In this document: positions 7,088 through 17,000 of the stretch, piece after piece | Position numbering within the stretch: the first letter of the stretch is position 1 | Layout: the number at the start of each line of letters is the position of its first letter | IMG/VR virus record: IMGVR_UViG_3300028392_000121 | Location: 1 to 41,033 of that record | From: a virus | Reading direction: 5' to 3' (one strand) | Length of the DNA stretch: 41,033 nt | Translations under genes and position numbers: made by a program | The notes under the pieces: model-generated | Told to the model about the DNA's origin: nothing | The model's input: the letters and a program-made list of their open reading frames with translations, nothing else | Databases searched by the model: none

Positions 7088-8167
7088 ATGTCGGAAACAA
7101 ATTATTATGACTCAACCCTCTTTGGTTATCAGGGCCGTGTAAATCCTGACTACAACAAAGCAGAACTTCGCGAACTGGAAACGGAGGTACTTACCGTTGG
7201 TTTGGAAAACCAAAAATACCTGATGGGTGTTTCTGAAATCCAGCGCATCAAAGAAAGCACACTACGCCCCGTATATGGGTATCAGTTTGTCCGTAAGCCA
7301 TCAACAAACGGCACGGCGATGGTAGCGTTCAATACAGGTATTCAGGGCGCATCAGCACAGGTGCCGCTTACGTGGATAGCCTTTACCGAGGAATTTTTCA
7401 CTTATACCACAACGGGCTTCGATAATGTGATGGACCACCAGATGATATGGGACAATGAAATGTCACAGGCACAGCGTAACCTTCGCGAACGCTTGCGCAT
7501 ATCGCTGACCAACAACCTGTTTACGAACCGAACTACCTACAATCCTGGCGGCATTTCAAATGCCACATGGAACGGTAGTACGAACGCATGGCAGCTTACC
7601 GACAGTTCTCAGATATGGAGCGACATTTCAAGCGTAATGCGCCAGAATAAATATGGATATTCAAAGTATGATGTGTTTGCTTCACCGCAGATGTACACCA
7701 ACTTCCAGTATTCCGTAGCGCAGGGGTCAATGAACGCAACCAACTTGGCTTACCAGTTTGATAAAACTGCTGTACAGCCGGGAGCCGGTGGGCGCATGGA
7801 TAACATTTGGGAGGACATTATCCTGGGAAATGAAGTACCAGTACAGGCCGCATATACCAACGGTGTAGCACTTGTACTCCCACAAAATGCTTTCGCCTAT
7901 ATTCCGTGGATGCCAAAGATTTATTCCGATGGCAGCGGTAATTTCGATGACTATGCAGGTGGTTACGGTATCGTTGACGATGATATGATTCCCGGCCTTG
8001 AATACATGGTACACGGATGGCGCACACAGATAGATGCCTCTGCAAATCACGGCTTTACACAGGATAGTGTAATTCAATGGCAGATAGGTGTTTATGTATG
8101 CTTCCAGACAGCGGTAATATCACAGGCCGGTGAAACGCCTATTTATCAGTTCGCATTAACCGCATAA
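7088..8167 (+). CDS. Major capsid protein candidate
   Basis: 359 aa. Expected to form the icosahedral shell. The evidence is position after the scaffold candidate, its own strong promoter and structured leader, size, and absence of enzymatic motifs. The sequence has an N-terminal helical segment (about 20-60) and mixed alpha/beta core with many aromatic residues, and ends in a beta segment rich in hydrophobics (IGVYVCFQTAVIS). This fits an HK97-type fold without a large cleaved delta domain, though that cannot be proven by eye. No signal peptide or membrane segment. Confidence 0.7.
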   Translation: MSETNYYDSTLFGYQGRVNPDYNKAELRELETEVLTVGLENQKYLMGVSEIQRIKESTLRPVYGYQFVRKPSTNGTAMVAFNTGIQGASAQVPLTWIAFTEEFFTYTTTGFDNVMDHQMIWDNEMSQAQRNLRERLRISLTNNLFTNRTTYNPGGISNATWNGSTNAWQLTDSSQIWSDISSVMRQNKYGYSKYDVFASPQMYTNFQYSVAQGSMNATNLAYQFDKTAVQPGAGGRMDNIWEDIILGNEVPVQAAYTNGVALVLPQNAFAYIPWMPKIYSDGSGNFDDYAGGYGIVDDDMIPGLEYMVHGWRTQIDASANHGFTQDSVIQWQIGVYVCFQTAVISQAGETPIYQFALTA

Positions 8168-8199
8168 TTCCTAACCAGCTAAAAAACAAAACAGAAAAC

Positions 8200-8700
8200 A
8201 TGAAAAAGATAATTTCATTAATAGCTTTTATAGCGATAGGATTTTGCGCAAGCGCACAGACAGGCCGGGGAATATACGGCACGATACAGCCGTTTACCTT
8301 TCATGGCGTATCTACATACAGCGTAGTAGCTGGCGTGTACAAGCCAATCACGGTTGTCGATACCTTCGGGGTAGATACTACTGCAGGTCAATGGACATTC
8401 AATAACAACTACGATGTTGTTGTGGATATGGCGATTACCAAAATAAGTGGTACGGTAGCAGGTACAGCGACTTTGCAGGGTAGTATGGATAATGCCACAT
8501 GGTACGCGATAACAGGCAATACTACTTATTGTGCGGCATGTATCGGTGCATCCGCTACAATGACAAATACAGCGGGTACGAAGCATTACCAATGGTATGT
8601 ACCGCATAGTGCCACGGGATATTTATACTATCAACTATTAGCGGTCCCGACAGGTACCATGAGTGCAACGTTCAACCCGACTGTTTCTTACCGATACTAA
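8200..8700 (+). CDS. Secreted small beta-rich protein next to capsid gene
   Basis: 166 aa. Residues 1-20 form a textbook Sec signal peptide: MKK, a hydrophobic core (IISLIAFIAIGF), and a CASAQ cleavage site. The mature part is Gly/Thr/Ser-rich and beta-like, with no recognised family; fragments such as GTATLQGSMDNATWYAI resemble phage head-decoration or fibre beta domains. It lies 32 bp after the capsid gene in the same operon. If exported, it cannot assemble in the cytoplasm with the head, so its role is puzzling: decoration, surface modification or superinfection functions are possible. Confidence 0.65.
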   Translation: MKKIISLIAFIAIGFCASAQTGRGIYGTIQPFTFHGVSTYSVVAGVYKPITVVDTFGVDTTAGQWTFNNNYDVVVDMAITKISGTVAGTATLQGSMDNATWYAITGNTTYCAACIGASATMTNTAGTKHYQWYVPHSATGYLYYQLLAVPTGTMSATFNPTVSYRY

Positions 8701-8715
8701 TACCAATTCTTTGAA

Positions 8716-9996
8716 ATGCCAATTCTTGTAACCGGCCCCTCAACCCTCACCGTTGGAAGTGTAAGTGCCTATAACACTTCTGCTTCTTCCGGTGGGCTTT
8801 GGGCAAGTTCAAACACGGCAGTTATAACAATAGATGCAGTAACGGGAATAGCAACGGGAATAGGTGTCGGTATAACAAATATCACATACACTTTAGGAGG
8901 GCAAAACGGCAATTTACAAGTAGCAGGTCAGGCAGTAGGTTCTTTGACAAATGGAATGAACTTTAACACGGTTTATTCGGCTCTGAAAGACAGGGTACTA
9001 TGGCAGTCGCAAGGGCTAGTTTCTGGCAGTAATCGTTTCTTTGAGGACTTCCACCCACTGAATGATACGACACTGTTAGATGCAATGAGGGCGAAGGATG
9101 GAAGCACATTAACGCAATACCTGGACAATTTGCAAAGGTCAGTCATTATGGATATGCTCAATGCTGTCTATTGCGCGCCTCAAATGCTAGATAAGGCAAA
9201 ACTGGTATTCTACCGGGAAAATCAACCTTTACCGTATCAATTAGTGACGGCATATACCCCGGAACAGTTTGTAGGACTGCAGATATACTGCGGCAAAGGT
9301 GACAAAACCGTGAAACTGAATAGCCTGCAACTTTTCTTTACAGAAGCGGTAGATTTCAACTTGTATCTGTATAATGATTTCTTCCTTGATCCGGTAATGA
9401 CTATCCCGGTTCATGCTGAAAAATGGAATCAGACGATTATAGACCTCGGAGAAAAGATAATCCTTACAAACCTTGTTCCAAGCGCATATAAAGGTGGTCG
9501 GTGGTATCTCGGATATTGGCAGGGAGATTTGGGAGCGGCAGAGGCGATATACTACCCCGTGAATTATAGTTTGTTCCATAATGTAAATGTGATTGCCTTT
9601 AGTGCGCCGCAATGGATTGACCCTAACGGTAACAAAAACTTTCAGCGTAACAATATCGGTGCAAATAACCTGATGTACGGAATGAATTTGGAACTTTCAA
9701 CATTCGTGGATGGCACAAACAATATCGTTCAGGCAAACCATTTATACGATGAATTGATAGGGTTACTGATGACGGTTAGGAATATCAAAAACTACATCTT
9801 CAACTACCGCAGTAACGGTCCACAAAGGAATATTACAGGCATACCGGAACTTGGTAAACTATATGCAGAATTGAACGGCTTTAAGGCAGATGAAGAAATA
9901 CCATATGTGCTGGGCCTGAAAGACATGGTAAATCGGGAGATCAAAAGAGTAAAACAATCTTTCCAAAAGAAAGACGATATAAAAATAGGTTGGTAA
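8716..9996 (+). CDS. Head/neck protein with N-terminal Big_2 Ig-like domain
   Basis: 426 aa. Residues about 5-70 match a Big_2 immunoglobulin-like domain (LTVGSVSAY, WASSNTAVITID, TGIATGIGVG, ITYTLGG). The remaining about 350 residues are not recognised. They contain beta-rich and helical segments and end in a basic tail. Big_2 domains on phage virions usually sit on surface-exposed capsid or tail proteins and bind carbohydrates weakly. Between the capsid gene and small connector-like genes, this is plausibly a surface, neck or connector protein. Domain call good, structural role inferred. Confidence 0.7.
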   Translation: MPILVTGPSTLTVGSVSAYNTSASSGGLWASSNTAVITIDAVTGIATGIGVGITNITYTLGGQNGNLQVAGQAVGSLTNGMNFNTVYSALKDRVLWQSQGLVSGSNRFFEDFHPLNDTTLLDAMRAKDGSTLTQYLDNLQRSVIMDMLNAVYCAPQMLDKAKLVFYRENQPLPYQLVTAYTPEQFVGLQIYCGKGDKTVKLNSLQLFFTEAVDFNLYLYNDFFLDPVMTIPVHAEKWNQTIIDLGEKIILTNLVPSAYKGGRWYLGYWQGDLGAAEAIYYPVNYSLFHNVNVIAFSAPQWIDPNGNKNFQRNNIGANNLMYGMNLELSTFVDGTNNIVQANHLYDELIGLLMTVRNIKNYIFNYRSNGPQRNITGIPELGKLYAELNGFKADEEIPYVLGLKDMVNREIKRVKQSFQKKDDIKIGW

Positions 9997-10026
9997 ATAT
10001 TTCAATCACTTTTAAAAACAAAAACA

Positions 10027-10311
10027 ATGTCAAAAATACTCAGTCATCCGATGTGGGAAAAATGGGAAGTTAACCCATCTATCGAACCAAAAGTAAATGC
10101 TAATCTCGATCATAACAAGGCGGGGAGCCATGCGGAGAAAAATTACAAGTTTGAGAAGGTGAAAAAACTTGCTGAGGCAACGGAGATGCACGATAAAAAT
10201 GCAGACTTCCATAATGCCAATTCGCACCAATCAAAAGTCCGTTACTACAAAGTAGCTGATGCGGTGGCCAAAGAAGAAACAACTGAAGAAAGCGAAAACA
10301 AAAAAGCATAA
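10027..10311 (+). CDS. Small charged hypothetical protein
   Basis: 94 aa, rich in Lys, Glu, Ala and His, mostly helical and probably partly disordered. Not recognised. Its stop codon overlaps the next start by one base (TAATG at 10309-10313), so the two are probably co-translated. Location suggests a connector or assembly accessory in the head-to-tail region. Confidence 0.6.
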   Translation: MSKILSHPMWEKWEVNPSIEPKVNANLDHNKAGSHAEKNYKFEKVKKLAEATEMHDKNADFHNANSHQSKVRYYKVADAVAKEETTEESENKKA

Positions 10312-10961
10312 TGCCAAACTTTACACTTCCATATCCAGTAGGCATAGACTTTGAAATACAGCAGCTTATTCAAAAGCCAATGTACAACAAACTACTAGCA
10401 TTATGGAGTTTGGAAGATGCACAATATAACTGCTTCGGAAGGGCATATAGGAACAAAACAGATGACGGCTATATACCGGAATTTTATAACCCTAATGTGA
10501 ATAATACGAGTAGCGATTACGTAGGCAGCAACGGGGTAAATGCAGGCGGTTTGTTCTTTGAGGATAGTATAGCGGCAGTTTCTTTTTTCGGTCTGTTAGA
10601 CCCAATAAAAAGCAGTCATTCACAACCAGGAGCAACCGACACGGCAAAAGTAGAATTGCTATTTTTCGTGAACTTGAGCAAGATAACAGCCGGCGGCATA
10701 CCACTGAACAAACAGTTAGGCCAGCGACTTGATGAAATTTGCCTGAATGATGTTTGGAACTGGTTACGCAGGCGCGGCGGGTCAACGGTAGAGTGCATAG
10801 AGCGTTACCGGGACGTAGATAAGGTGCTGGAAAGATACAGCGGGAGTATGAAAAAAGATACGCTGATGAAAGACATGCAACCTTATTTCTGCTTTAAAAT
10901 AATATTTGAATTGAAGTACAATCCTTTACTAAATACAATGCCAATACCATTACCTTCTTAA
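10311..10961 (+). CDS. Hypothetical head-tail joining protein
   Basis: 216 aa, not recognised by family. No signal peptide or membrane segment. The order capsid, Big_2 protein, small protein, this gene, then a tube candidate is where siphoviruses encode head-completion, tail-terminator and connector proteins. The C-terminus holds a helical segment followed by a beta strand (FCFKIIFELKYN), similar in layout to tail-terminator folds. The connector call is inference from position. Confidence 0.55.
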   Translation: MPNFTLPYPVGIDFEIQQLIQKPMYNKLLALWSLEDAQYNCFGRAYRNKTDDGYIPEFYNPNVNNTSSDYVGSNGVNAGGLFFEDSIAAVSFFGLLDPIKSSHSQPGATDTAKVELLFFVNLSKITAGGIPLNKQLGQRLDEICLNDVWNWLRRRGGSTVECIERYRDVDKVLERYSGSMKKDTLMKDMQPYFCFKIIFELKYNPLLNTMPIPLPS

Positions 10962-10979
10962 CCTTTAAATGCTATCAAA

Positions 10980-11987
10980 ATGAGTACCGCAATTAGTAAT
11001 GTAAACCGGAATAACGTATCCAACACAGGAAACACCGGCAAAATAACAACAGGAGCAGGTGGGTATTTGGAACCGGCCCTCATTCGTGCGATTGTATTGG
11101 TTCCTTCTGGAACGAAAATACCACCTTCTGCAATGGTGAGCCAAACGGCATTTGCAACCTACGTAGATGCTTTGTTTGTGGCAAATACACGGGCTACGCG
11201 GTGGTTTATGTTCACCGACCTTGATGCTTTCAAGGATGAAACCCAAAAGGCATCCAGCGAAAATACCGGCGTGCTGCAGACAATGGTGTACAAGTATGCA
11301 CCAAAGTATTCATTCCGCTACATGGTAGGAATGGGTAACTTTCAGGAAATGTTGCAGTTCCAAAATTGGGGCGGTGATTATTATTTCATCGACCAAAATG
11401 GCTCATGGGATGGATGGTACGACCCTAACGGCGATGGTAGCCTGATAGCCTATACCAACTATCAGTTGTTCGTAGAGGACATGGGCCGTACCACCGACAA
11501 GACTGCGAATCAGTATATGTTCAGCGTTCAGGCCAAGAACCGTGAGCAATACAATGAAAACTTTGCATACTACGCAGCCAATACGGACTTTGACGCTATA
11601 CCAATGCTCCGTAATGTGTATTTGACGGATTTAAGTACCGTACTGCATACGCCATTGAGTACCACCCTTGGCACCGATATAGTAATTGGTGCGACAATAA
11701 ATGAACGTGCCACGGACTTCATAGAGTTATACGAAGCTGTATTGACTGCGCCATGTTTTACGGTGTTCAACAAGACCACCGGCCTGACATTGACAATAGC
11801 CACGGCGGTATTCGGGGAAATAGCCGTAGCCGGACAGACATACTTCTACGCATGGTTGACGCTTTCAGCAGCCCCAACAGCCACGAATATCGTGAGGGTA
11901 TCGCTTGCTACTCCAAGTGTAACTGCACCGATCATCCTGGCGAATGTAATTACCGAACTGCCAAACACAGCGAATCACACATTCTAA
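10980..11987 (+). CDS. Major tail tube protein candidate
   Basis: 335 aa. Placed where the major tail protein of a siphovirus is expected: after connector genes and before the tape measure. The body is mixed alpha/beta (for example MVGMGNFQEMLQF and FIDQNGSWDGWYD). The last about 90 residues are an all-beta, Thr/Ala/Val-rich module (LTIATAVFGEIAVAGQTYFYAWLTLSA) resembling the added C-terminal beta domain found on many tail tube proteins. No sheath gene is seen, consistent with a non-contractile tail. Moderately sure. Confidence 0.55.
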   Translation: MSTAISNVNRNNVSNTGNTGKITTGAGGYLEPALIRAIVLVPSGTKIPPSAMVSQTAFATYVDALFVANTRATRWFMFTDLDAFKDETQKASSENTGVLQTMVYKYAPKYSFRYMVGMGNFQEMLQFQNWGGDYYFIDQNGSWDGWYDPNGDGSLIAYTNYQLFVEDMGRTTDKTANQYMFSVQAKNREQYNENFAYYAANTDFDAIPMLRNVYLTDLSTVLHTPLSTTLGTDIVIGATINERATDFIELYEAVLTAPCFTVFNKTTGLTLTIATAVFGEIAVAGQTYFYAWLTLSAAPTATNIVRVSLATPSVTAPIILANVITELPNTANHTF

Positions 11988-12042
11988 ACCCTATCATTAA
12001 TCGGGTTAGGCGTAAAAACCTCACCCATAATTATTTTCAATT

Positions 12043-12261
12043 ATGGCACAACGTACATGGAATACCGAATTTGTAAAGACATTCAAAACACTTGCTGAGT
12101 TCCAAGCATGGAACAATTCACGCAAAAGTCACGATGCAGATGGCAAAGAAATATCCGGCGCATTACCAGATGCAGAAATTACAAAGGCATGGAATGACGT
12201 AAATCCAGCCGCTGCCATAGTTGAAAAACCTGCCAAAGCGGTTCCACCGTCACAAAACTAA
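12043..12261 (+). CDS. Small hypothetical tail-region protein
   Basis: 72 aa, not recognised. Begins MAQRTWNTEF with a good A/T-rich start context and ends with a Pro/Ala/Lys-rich tail (EKPAKAVPPSQN). Lies 55 bp after the tube candidate and 4 bp before the next gene. By position it might be a tail assembly helper, but no frameshift signal linking it to a neighbour was found. Confidence 0.6.
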   Translation: MAQRTWNTEFVKTFKTLAEFQAWNNSRKSHDADGKEISGALPDAEITKAWNDVNPAAAIVEKPAKAVPPSQN

Positions 12262-12265
12262 TAGT

Positions 12266-12712
12266 ATGTCCCCTCAACAGATGCGGGAGCGGTTGCAAAG
12301 CCTACAAAGTAAAGTGATTGAGATTACCGGCGAAAGTATGTTGGAGCATAAGACCGAGATAGTCGGGCTACTCATCAACCAGCAGCAGGAGGAACACGTT
12401 AGCGGCGATAACAACCCACTAAAGCCATACAGCCGCAATTACAGGCTATATAAGCAAGAAGTATTAGGGCAGAGTGGAGATGTGAACTATGATGATACGG
12501 GGGAGATGCAGGGCGGTATGGATTTAACTATTTCAGGCGATACCTACGAGTTCAATAGCCCGGCTCAAACGGCAGGCGGGGAATTAAAAACAGACCGGTT
12601 GAAATTGCGGGACGGCGAAAAGGCGTTTGAACTTACCGAAGAAAACAAAGCCCTTGTTTACCCGATTATCAAAGATACTTTTTTGGAGAAAGTGAATGAG
12701 ATTTTAGACTAA
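12266..12712 (+). CDS. Probable tail completion/morphogenesis protein
   Basis: 148 aa from ATG 12266. A longer frame reaches back to 12221, but the 12266 start is preferred because it follows the previous stop by only 4 bp. The sequence has an N-terminal helix (about 1-45), then a polar segment with PLKPYSRNYRLYK, and a Gly/Asp-rich beta region (DDTGEMQGGMDLTISGDTYEF). This resembles phage virion-morphogenesis or tail-completion proteins, but the match is from general appearance only. Its 3' end overlaps the convergent minus-strand gene by 44 bp. Confidence 0.55.
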   Translation: MSPQQMRERLQSLQSKVIEITGESMLEHKTEIVGLLINQQQEEHVSGDNNPLKPYSRNYRLYKQEVLGQSGDVNYDDTGEMQGGMDLTISGDTYEFNSPAQTAGGELKTDRLKLRDGEKAFELTEENKALVYPIIKDTFLEKVNEILD

Positions 12713-13112
12713 AAATACTACATGAATCTAAAAAGTTATGGTATTTTTCTTCACAATATTTTATTAGATCGTAGCGTAGATGACGCGACCTCGTTTTTAC
12801 TATAAATTCTTTGCTCATAGAATATAACCACTCGTGATAAACCATTTTTTGAACATAAACAATTGGCTCAAATGTTTGGCTGTTTAATTGGTGGGGAAAA
12901 GGTTCAATGAAAAATGTTTTTAGATTATAAATATAATCTTCTCTTTTATGGGAAACCTTTTTAAGATAATCGCAATAAAGTTTATTTAAAACATCAATTG
13001 GGGAGCCGCAAATAACAGCATAATGATATTTTTTTACCATTTCTTTTATTTCATTTTCTTCTGTCAAACATAAAGCGTTACCTAAATTGTGAATACTGTG
13101 AGTGTGAATCAT
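12669..13112 (-). CDS. Moron-like hypothetical protein inserted in the tail operon
   Basis: 147 aa on the opposite strand to all genes around it, AT-rich compared with neighbours. Composition is that of a soluble globular protein (aromatic-rich; YHYAVICGSPIDVLNKLY near 30-48, a basic patch TRSRHLRYDLIKYCEEKYHN near 109-128). No family recognised. It is bracketed by a convergent tail gene on one side and a bidirectional terminator (13131-13163) on the other, the usual layout of a moron expressed independently. No clear promoter was found in the 18 bp between terminator and start. A defence, exclusion or lysogenic-conversion function is possible but unproven. Confidence 0.6.
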   Translation of the reverse strand: MIHTHSIHNLGNALCLTEENEIKEMVKKYHYAVICGSPIDVLNKLYCDYLKKVSHKREDYIYNLKTFFIEPFPHQLNSQTFEPIVYVQKMVYHEWLYSMSKEFIVKTRSRHLRYDLIKYCEEKYHNFLDSCSIFSLKSHSLSPKKYL

Positions 13113-13130
13113 AAACTATCTTTTTAGACT

Positions 13131-13163
13131 AAAAACCCCTCGTTTGAGCCGAAGGGTCTTTTT
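13131..13163. terminator. Bidirectional terminator flanking the moron-like gene
   Basis: AAAAA, stem 13135-13142 paired with 13150-13157 (7 of 8 bp), 7-nt loop, then T-rich 13159-13163. It can act on both strands. On the plus strand it would stop antisense transcription after the moron; on the minus strand it isolates the moron from transcription arriving from the right. Confidence 0.65.
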
Positions 13164-13217
13164 AATTACTGCGCATGACGGCTCTAGGATAAGCCATTGT
13201 AAAAATACAATTCTTTT

Positions 13218-14090
13218 ATGATGCGCAAAACTATTTCTGTAAAAGTTCAAGGTTGGATATTTGTGATATTGGCTTTTAAATGGCTATTATCCATTACACT
13301 TTTGTTGAGTTTCGGGCATTGGGTGTGGGGAATAGTGGTAATTTGTGTTCCTTTCGCAATAGAATACGCAGCACGGTGCTATAAAGCAAAAAAGGTACTT
13401 ATACCACACCCGATAGAAAAACCTGTAAAACAGGCAGAAAAGACACCGGAATTACCTGCCAATCTCATTACCTCAATTTCTATTCTCACATTCGCTCAAT
13501 TCGTTAGGTGTTATGCTTATGACGAACTGAATATTTTGGACTTGTTACACGTGAAACCGGAAGGATTCAGACAGGGTAGCCACGGGGAAATAAAACAGGC
13601 TTGGGATAATTTGTACAGCCAATACCTGGCAGCGATAAAAGACCCGAACATTTCCCACCGTTTCAAAGTTCAAGGCAAGATAAAAGCATACGAAACCCGG
13701 GCCGCAGCGATTGAAACAAACTGCAATATCCTACTCCAACGGTACTCCCCCGCTGCGATAAAATTGCTTCAATACTTCTATCCTAAACTACAATTCTTAC
13801 CGGAAACAATTGAAAAAGACGTGAAGCATGTGCGGACCGGCGAGATCAAGTATAAAATGGATAACAGCATTGTAGAAAAGGAATTTGCACAAATGAACAA
13901 AGGGAATAACAAAGTGTTATCGCCAGAGGAAAAAGAAGAAGACCTTATCAATATGCTGCTAGAAATAAACAAGCATGAGGGCATAGCCTACAATCAAAAA
14001 GAAATTACCGTACTAATGTTTGCAAAGGCTCAAAACAGGCTAATGAAGCATATAGAAAATTTAAAGCAGCAACAACATGGCGGCAGATAG
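13218..14090 (+). CDS. Two-helix membrane protein upstream of the tape measure gene
   Basis: 290 aa. Two predicted membrane helices in the first 52 residues (VQGWIFVILAFKWLLSITLLL and WVWGIVVICVPFAIEYAA), then a long soluble helical region with charged segments. Overlaps the tape measure gene by 14 bp. This position is normally held by tail assembly chaperones; a membrane-anchored protein here is unusual. It could be a chaperone with a hydrophobic N-terminus, a virion protein used in DNA entry, or a membrane protein carried in the operon. No slippery sequence for a programmed frameshift was evident. Confidence 0.6.
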   Translation: MMRKTISVKVQGWIFVILAFKWLLSITLLLSFGHWVWGIVVICVPFAIEYAARCYKAKKVLIPHPIEKPVKQAEKTPELPANLITSISILTFAQFVRCYAYDELNILDLLHVKPEGFRQGSHGEIKQAWDNLYSQYLAAIKDPNISHRFKVQGKIKAYETRAAAIETNCNILLQRYSPAAIKLLQYFYPKLQFLPETIEKDVKHVRTGEIKYKMDNSIVEKEFAQMNKGNNKVLSPEEKEEDLINMLLEINKHEGIAYNQKEITVLMFAKAQNRLMKHIENLKQQQHGGR

Positions 14091-17000
14091 CATTAATAAT
14101 ATAATTGACGTATCGGGGTTTGATGCAGACCTCGGAAAAGTCATTACAGGTATATCCACTTTAGAGGCAAAGATGCAAGAGGCTAACAGTAATGCCATAC
14201 AGATAATTATTGACAGCAAAAGTCTTGATACGCTAAACCGCCTTACATCTGCAACCGAAGCCCAAACAAAGGCGCAGCAGGATTTGAGTGGAATACAGCA
14301 AGAGCAAATAAGCATTACGCAAACTCTTGATAAAATGCAGCAGCAATATGCTAGTTCTGCAAATGGAACGGTGAAAGCTCTTGTCGAACAAAAACAAGAG
14401 TTATCTTATGTGACAGAGCAAATGAAGGCTACGTCAGATGCAATGAAGGATGGGTCAGGGAACATGGTTGTAATGGAGGATAGATTAGTTAAATTGACTA
14501 AAAGGCAACTAGAATTAAAGGTTGAAATCGGTGAAACAACGTCTGCAATAAAGACCGAGATAAAAGAAATCAATGCAGCGGCTGGGAGCATGGATCAACT
14601 AAGCCAAACATTATACCAACTAAAAGAACAGTATAGGGCATTATCTGCCGAAGAAAGAAATAACGCAAATATTGGCGGCGTTTTGCAGCAAAAAATATCT
14701 CAATTAGATTTAGAGATTAAACAATTAGATGCAACAATAGGGAATAGTCAGCGCAATGTAGGTAATTATGCCAGCGGATTTAAATCAGTATCTGCGGAGT
14801 TAAGCGCAACTAAGGCTCAGATGCAACAAATGGTAGTTGCGGGAGAAAAGGGAAGTGCTGAATATGCGGTATTATCAGCAAGGGCGAAAGAATTGGCGGC
14901 AAGCCAAAGAGAGGTATCTAGAGAGACAGGGCGAGCTGTTTTCAGCATAGAGAATGTTGGTAAGAGATTGGAAACTATGGTTTTCCGAATGGGGATGCAC
15001 ATGATTGTATTTACTTTGGTTATAGGTGCTATAACTAAATTGATAGAAAAATTCACAGAGTTGTCAGATGCTGAACAGGCCGCAGCTGATAGAGCAAAGG
15101 ATTTGCAAGACAGCTTAAAGTCGGCAGCAGATTCGGCAATTAATTTAAATACCAACATAGCTATTGGTATTGATGCCGAAAATAACAAAATGCAACGATT
15201 AGTTGATACTTATAATTCACACTTAACAACCCTTTCTGGGAGAATAAACGCATATACAGAGTTGCAGTCTATGTACCCAAATATATTATCGTCATTGACT
15301 GATGAGGAAAAAAAGACAATGAAATTAACGGATGCTCATGACAAGGAAATGGCAAAGATGAATGAGTATTCCAAACTTAAAATAAGCATATCCGAAATTG
15401 ATAAAACGATAAATGAGGAAGATATAGCAAAGCAAAAAGCATTATCTGAAATGAGGGAAATGTCAGGTAATATGACACCTCAAACTAAAAGGGCTATACA
15501 ACGTGGCATTGCAGCTACTGTGGATGGGAAACCACATCCAACTATATCGGATGTTGCGGAAGGGGTTGATGAAGGTGCCGCAAATAAATATCTAGACCTA
15601 AGAGATAAGACGTTATTAATAGAGAAAAGCATATCACTATTTAAGTCTTCGCAATTAGACTCACAGATTAAAATGAATAATCTTGAGAATGCACCAATCG
15701 TAAAGGATAAAACTAAGAAAGTATCCGCCAAAAATCATTTTGAATCTGAATTAAAAGACGAAGAATTTGAATACAAAAAACATCTTGCCAAAATTCAGGA
15801 GTTGTATGATTTGAGTAATCACCAGATGGGTGTAGATGATGTAAACAGGGATGAAGCGGAACGGGCAACAAAAGAAAGTCACTTTAAAATAGTTGAGGAA
15901 ATCTATAAAAAATGGGATGGTAAATTAATCGAGGATGCTGGACTTATGGATGCACGGCGCAAACAATCGGCAGCGGATGAACTTGCAATAAATAATGCCA
16001 TAAATGAAGATGAGCGAAAAAGTGCATTAGAGATTCAAAAGCGGCATTTTGAAGAAAATAAACTTATAGATGAGAAAATACAAAAACTTAGAGATTACAG
16101 GGCAGCGGTAGAAAAAAACGCCCGGAAATTGCAGGATATTAAAGACCAAAGCAAAGAACATACCGACTATGCTAATTCAGGTAACCCATTTTTAGAGGCA
16201 CTTGGTTTTAATCCTGACTTTCAAGAGGAACAAAACGATTTTAAACGTAAAATAGCCGCCGCAAAAGAAGACTTAGCAGATTTACAGGATAAACGTGGGG
16301 ATGCGTATGCTAGTGGGGATGGTGTTAAGGTTGGAGAGGCGGATGTAGCGGTATCAGCAAAAGTGGATGATATTGCACAATTGCAGGCAGACCAGCAGAA
16401 AGCAATTGACGATAAATTAATTGCTGCTAAAAAAGCAATTGCTGAACAAACGGTTAGGCTTGCACAGGAAACATTTGCTGCAATAAAAACAATCCGTGAT
16501 AATGAATTTGCAGCGGAGCAGCAGCAACTACAAATAAAAATGCAGTCTATCAACCTGCAATACGATCAGCAGGTACAAGCGATAAACGCTACAACTGGTT
16601 ATCAAATCACGAAAGATAATGAGTTGGCAAAGTTGGCGGCTCAACACGCAGCGGAGCAAAATGCAATACAGCAGCAAGAAAATAACTTAGCACTTCGTAA
16701 GGCTAAAGCCGATAAGCAGGCAGCAGAGGCGGAGATACTCGCAAATACCGCCGTAGGTATCGTAAAGGCACTTGCAGAGTATGGGTATGCGGGTATTCCA
16801 CTTGCTGCACTTATCGCGGCAACAGGAGCAGTACAATACGCAGCAGCAGCATCCACACCACTACCTCAATACGCAGTAGGTACGGAAGGAACTACAAGCA
16901 CTCATTTTATAGCCGGTGAACAAGGGCCGGAACTTATGACAATGCCCGGGGGTAAAACAATGTTAGCAGATAAGCCAGGTATCTATTCCGCTCCATTGGG

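Noticed and set aside
14817-15188. Hydrophobic minus-strand frames opposite the tape measure gene
   Set aside because: Antisense of Ala/Lys/Glu-rich coiled coil yields Ser/Phe/Ile/Cys-rich false membrane proteins; several occur along this gene.
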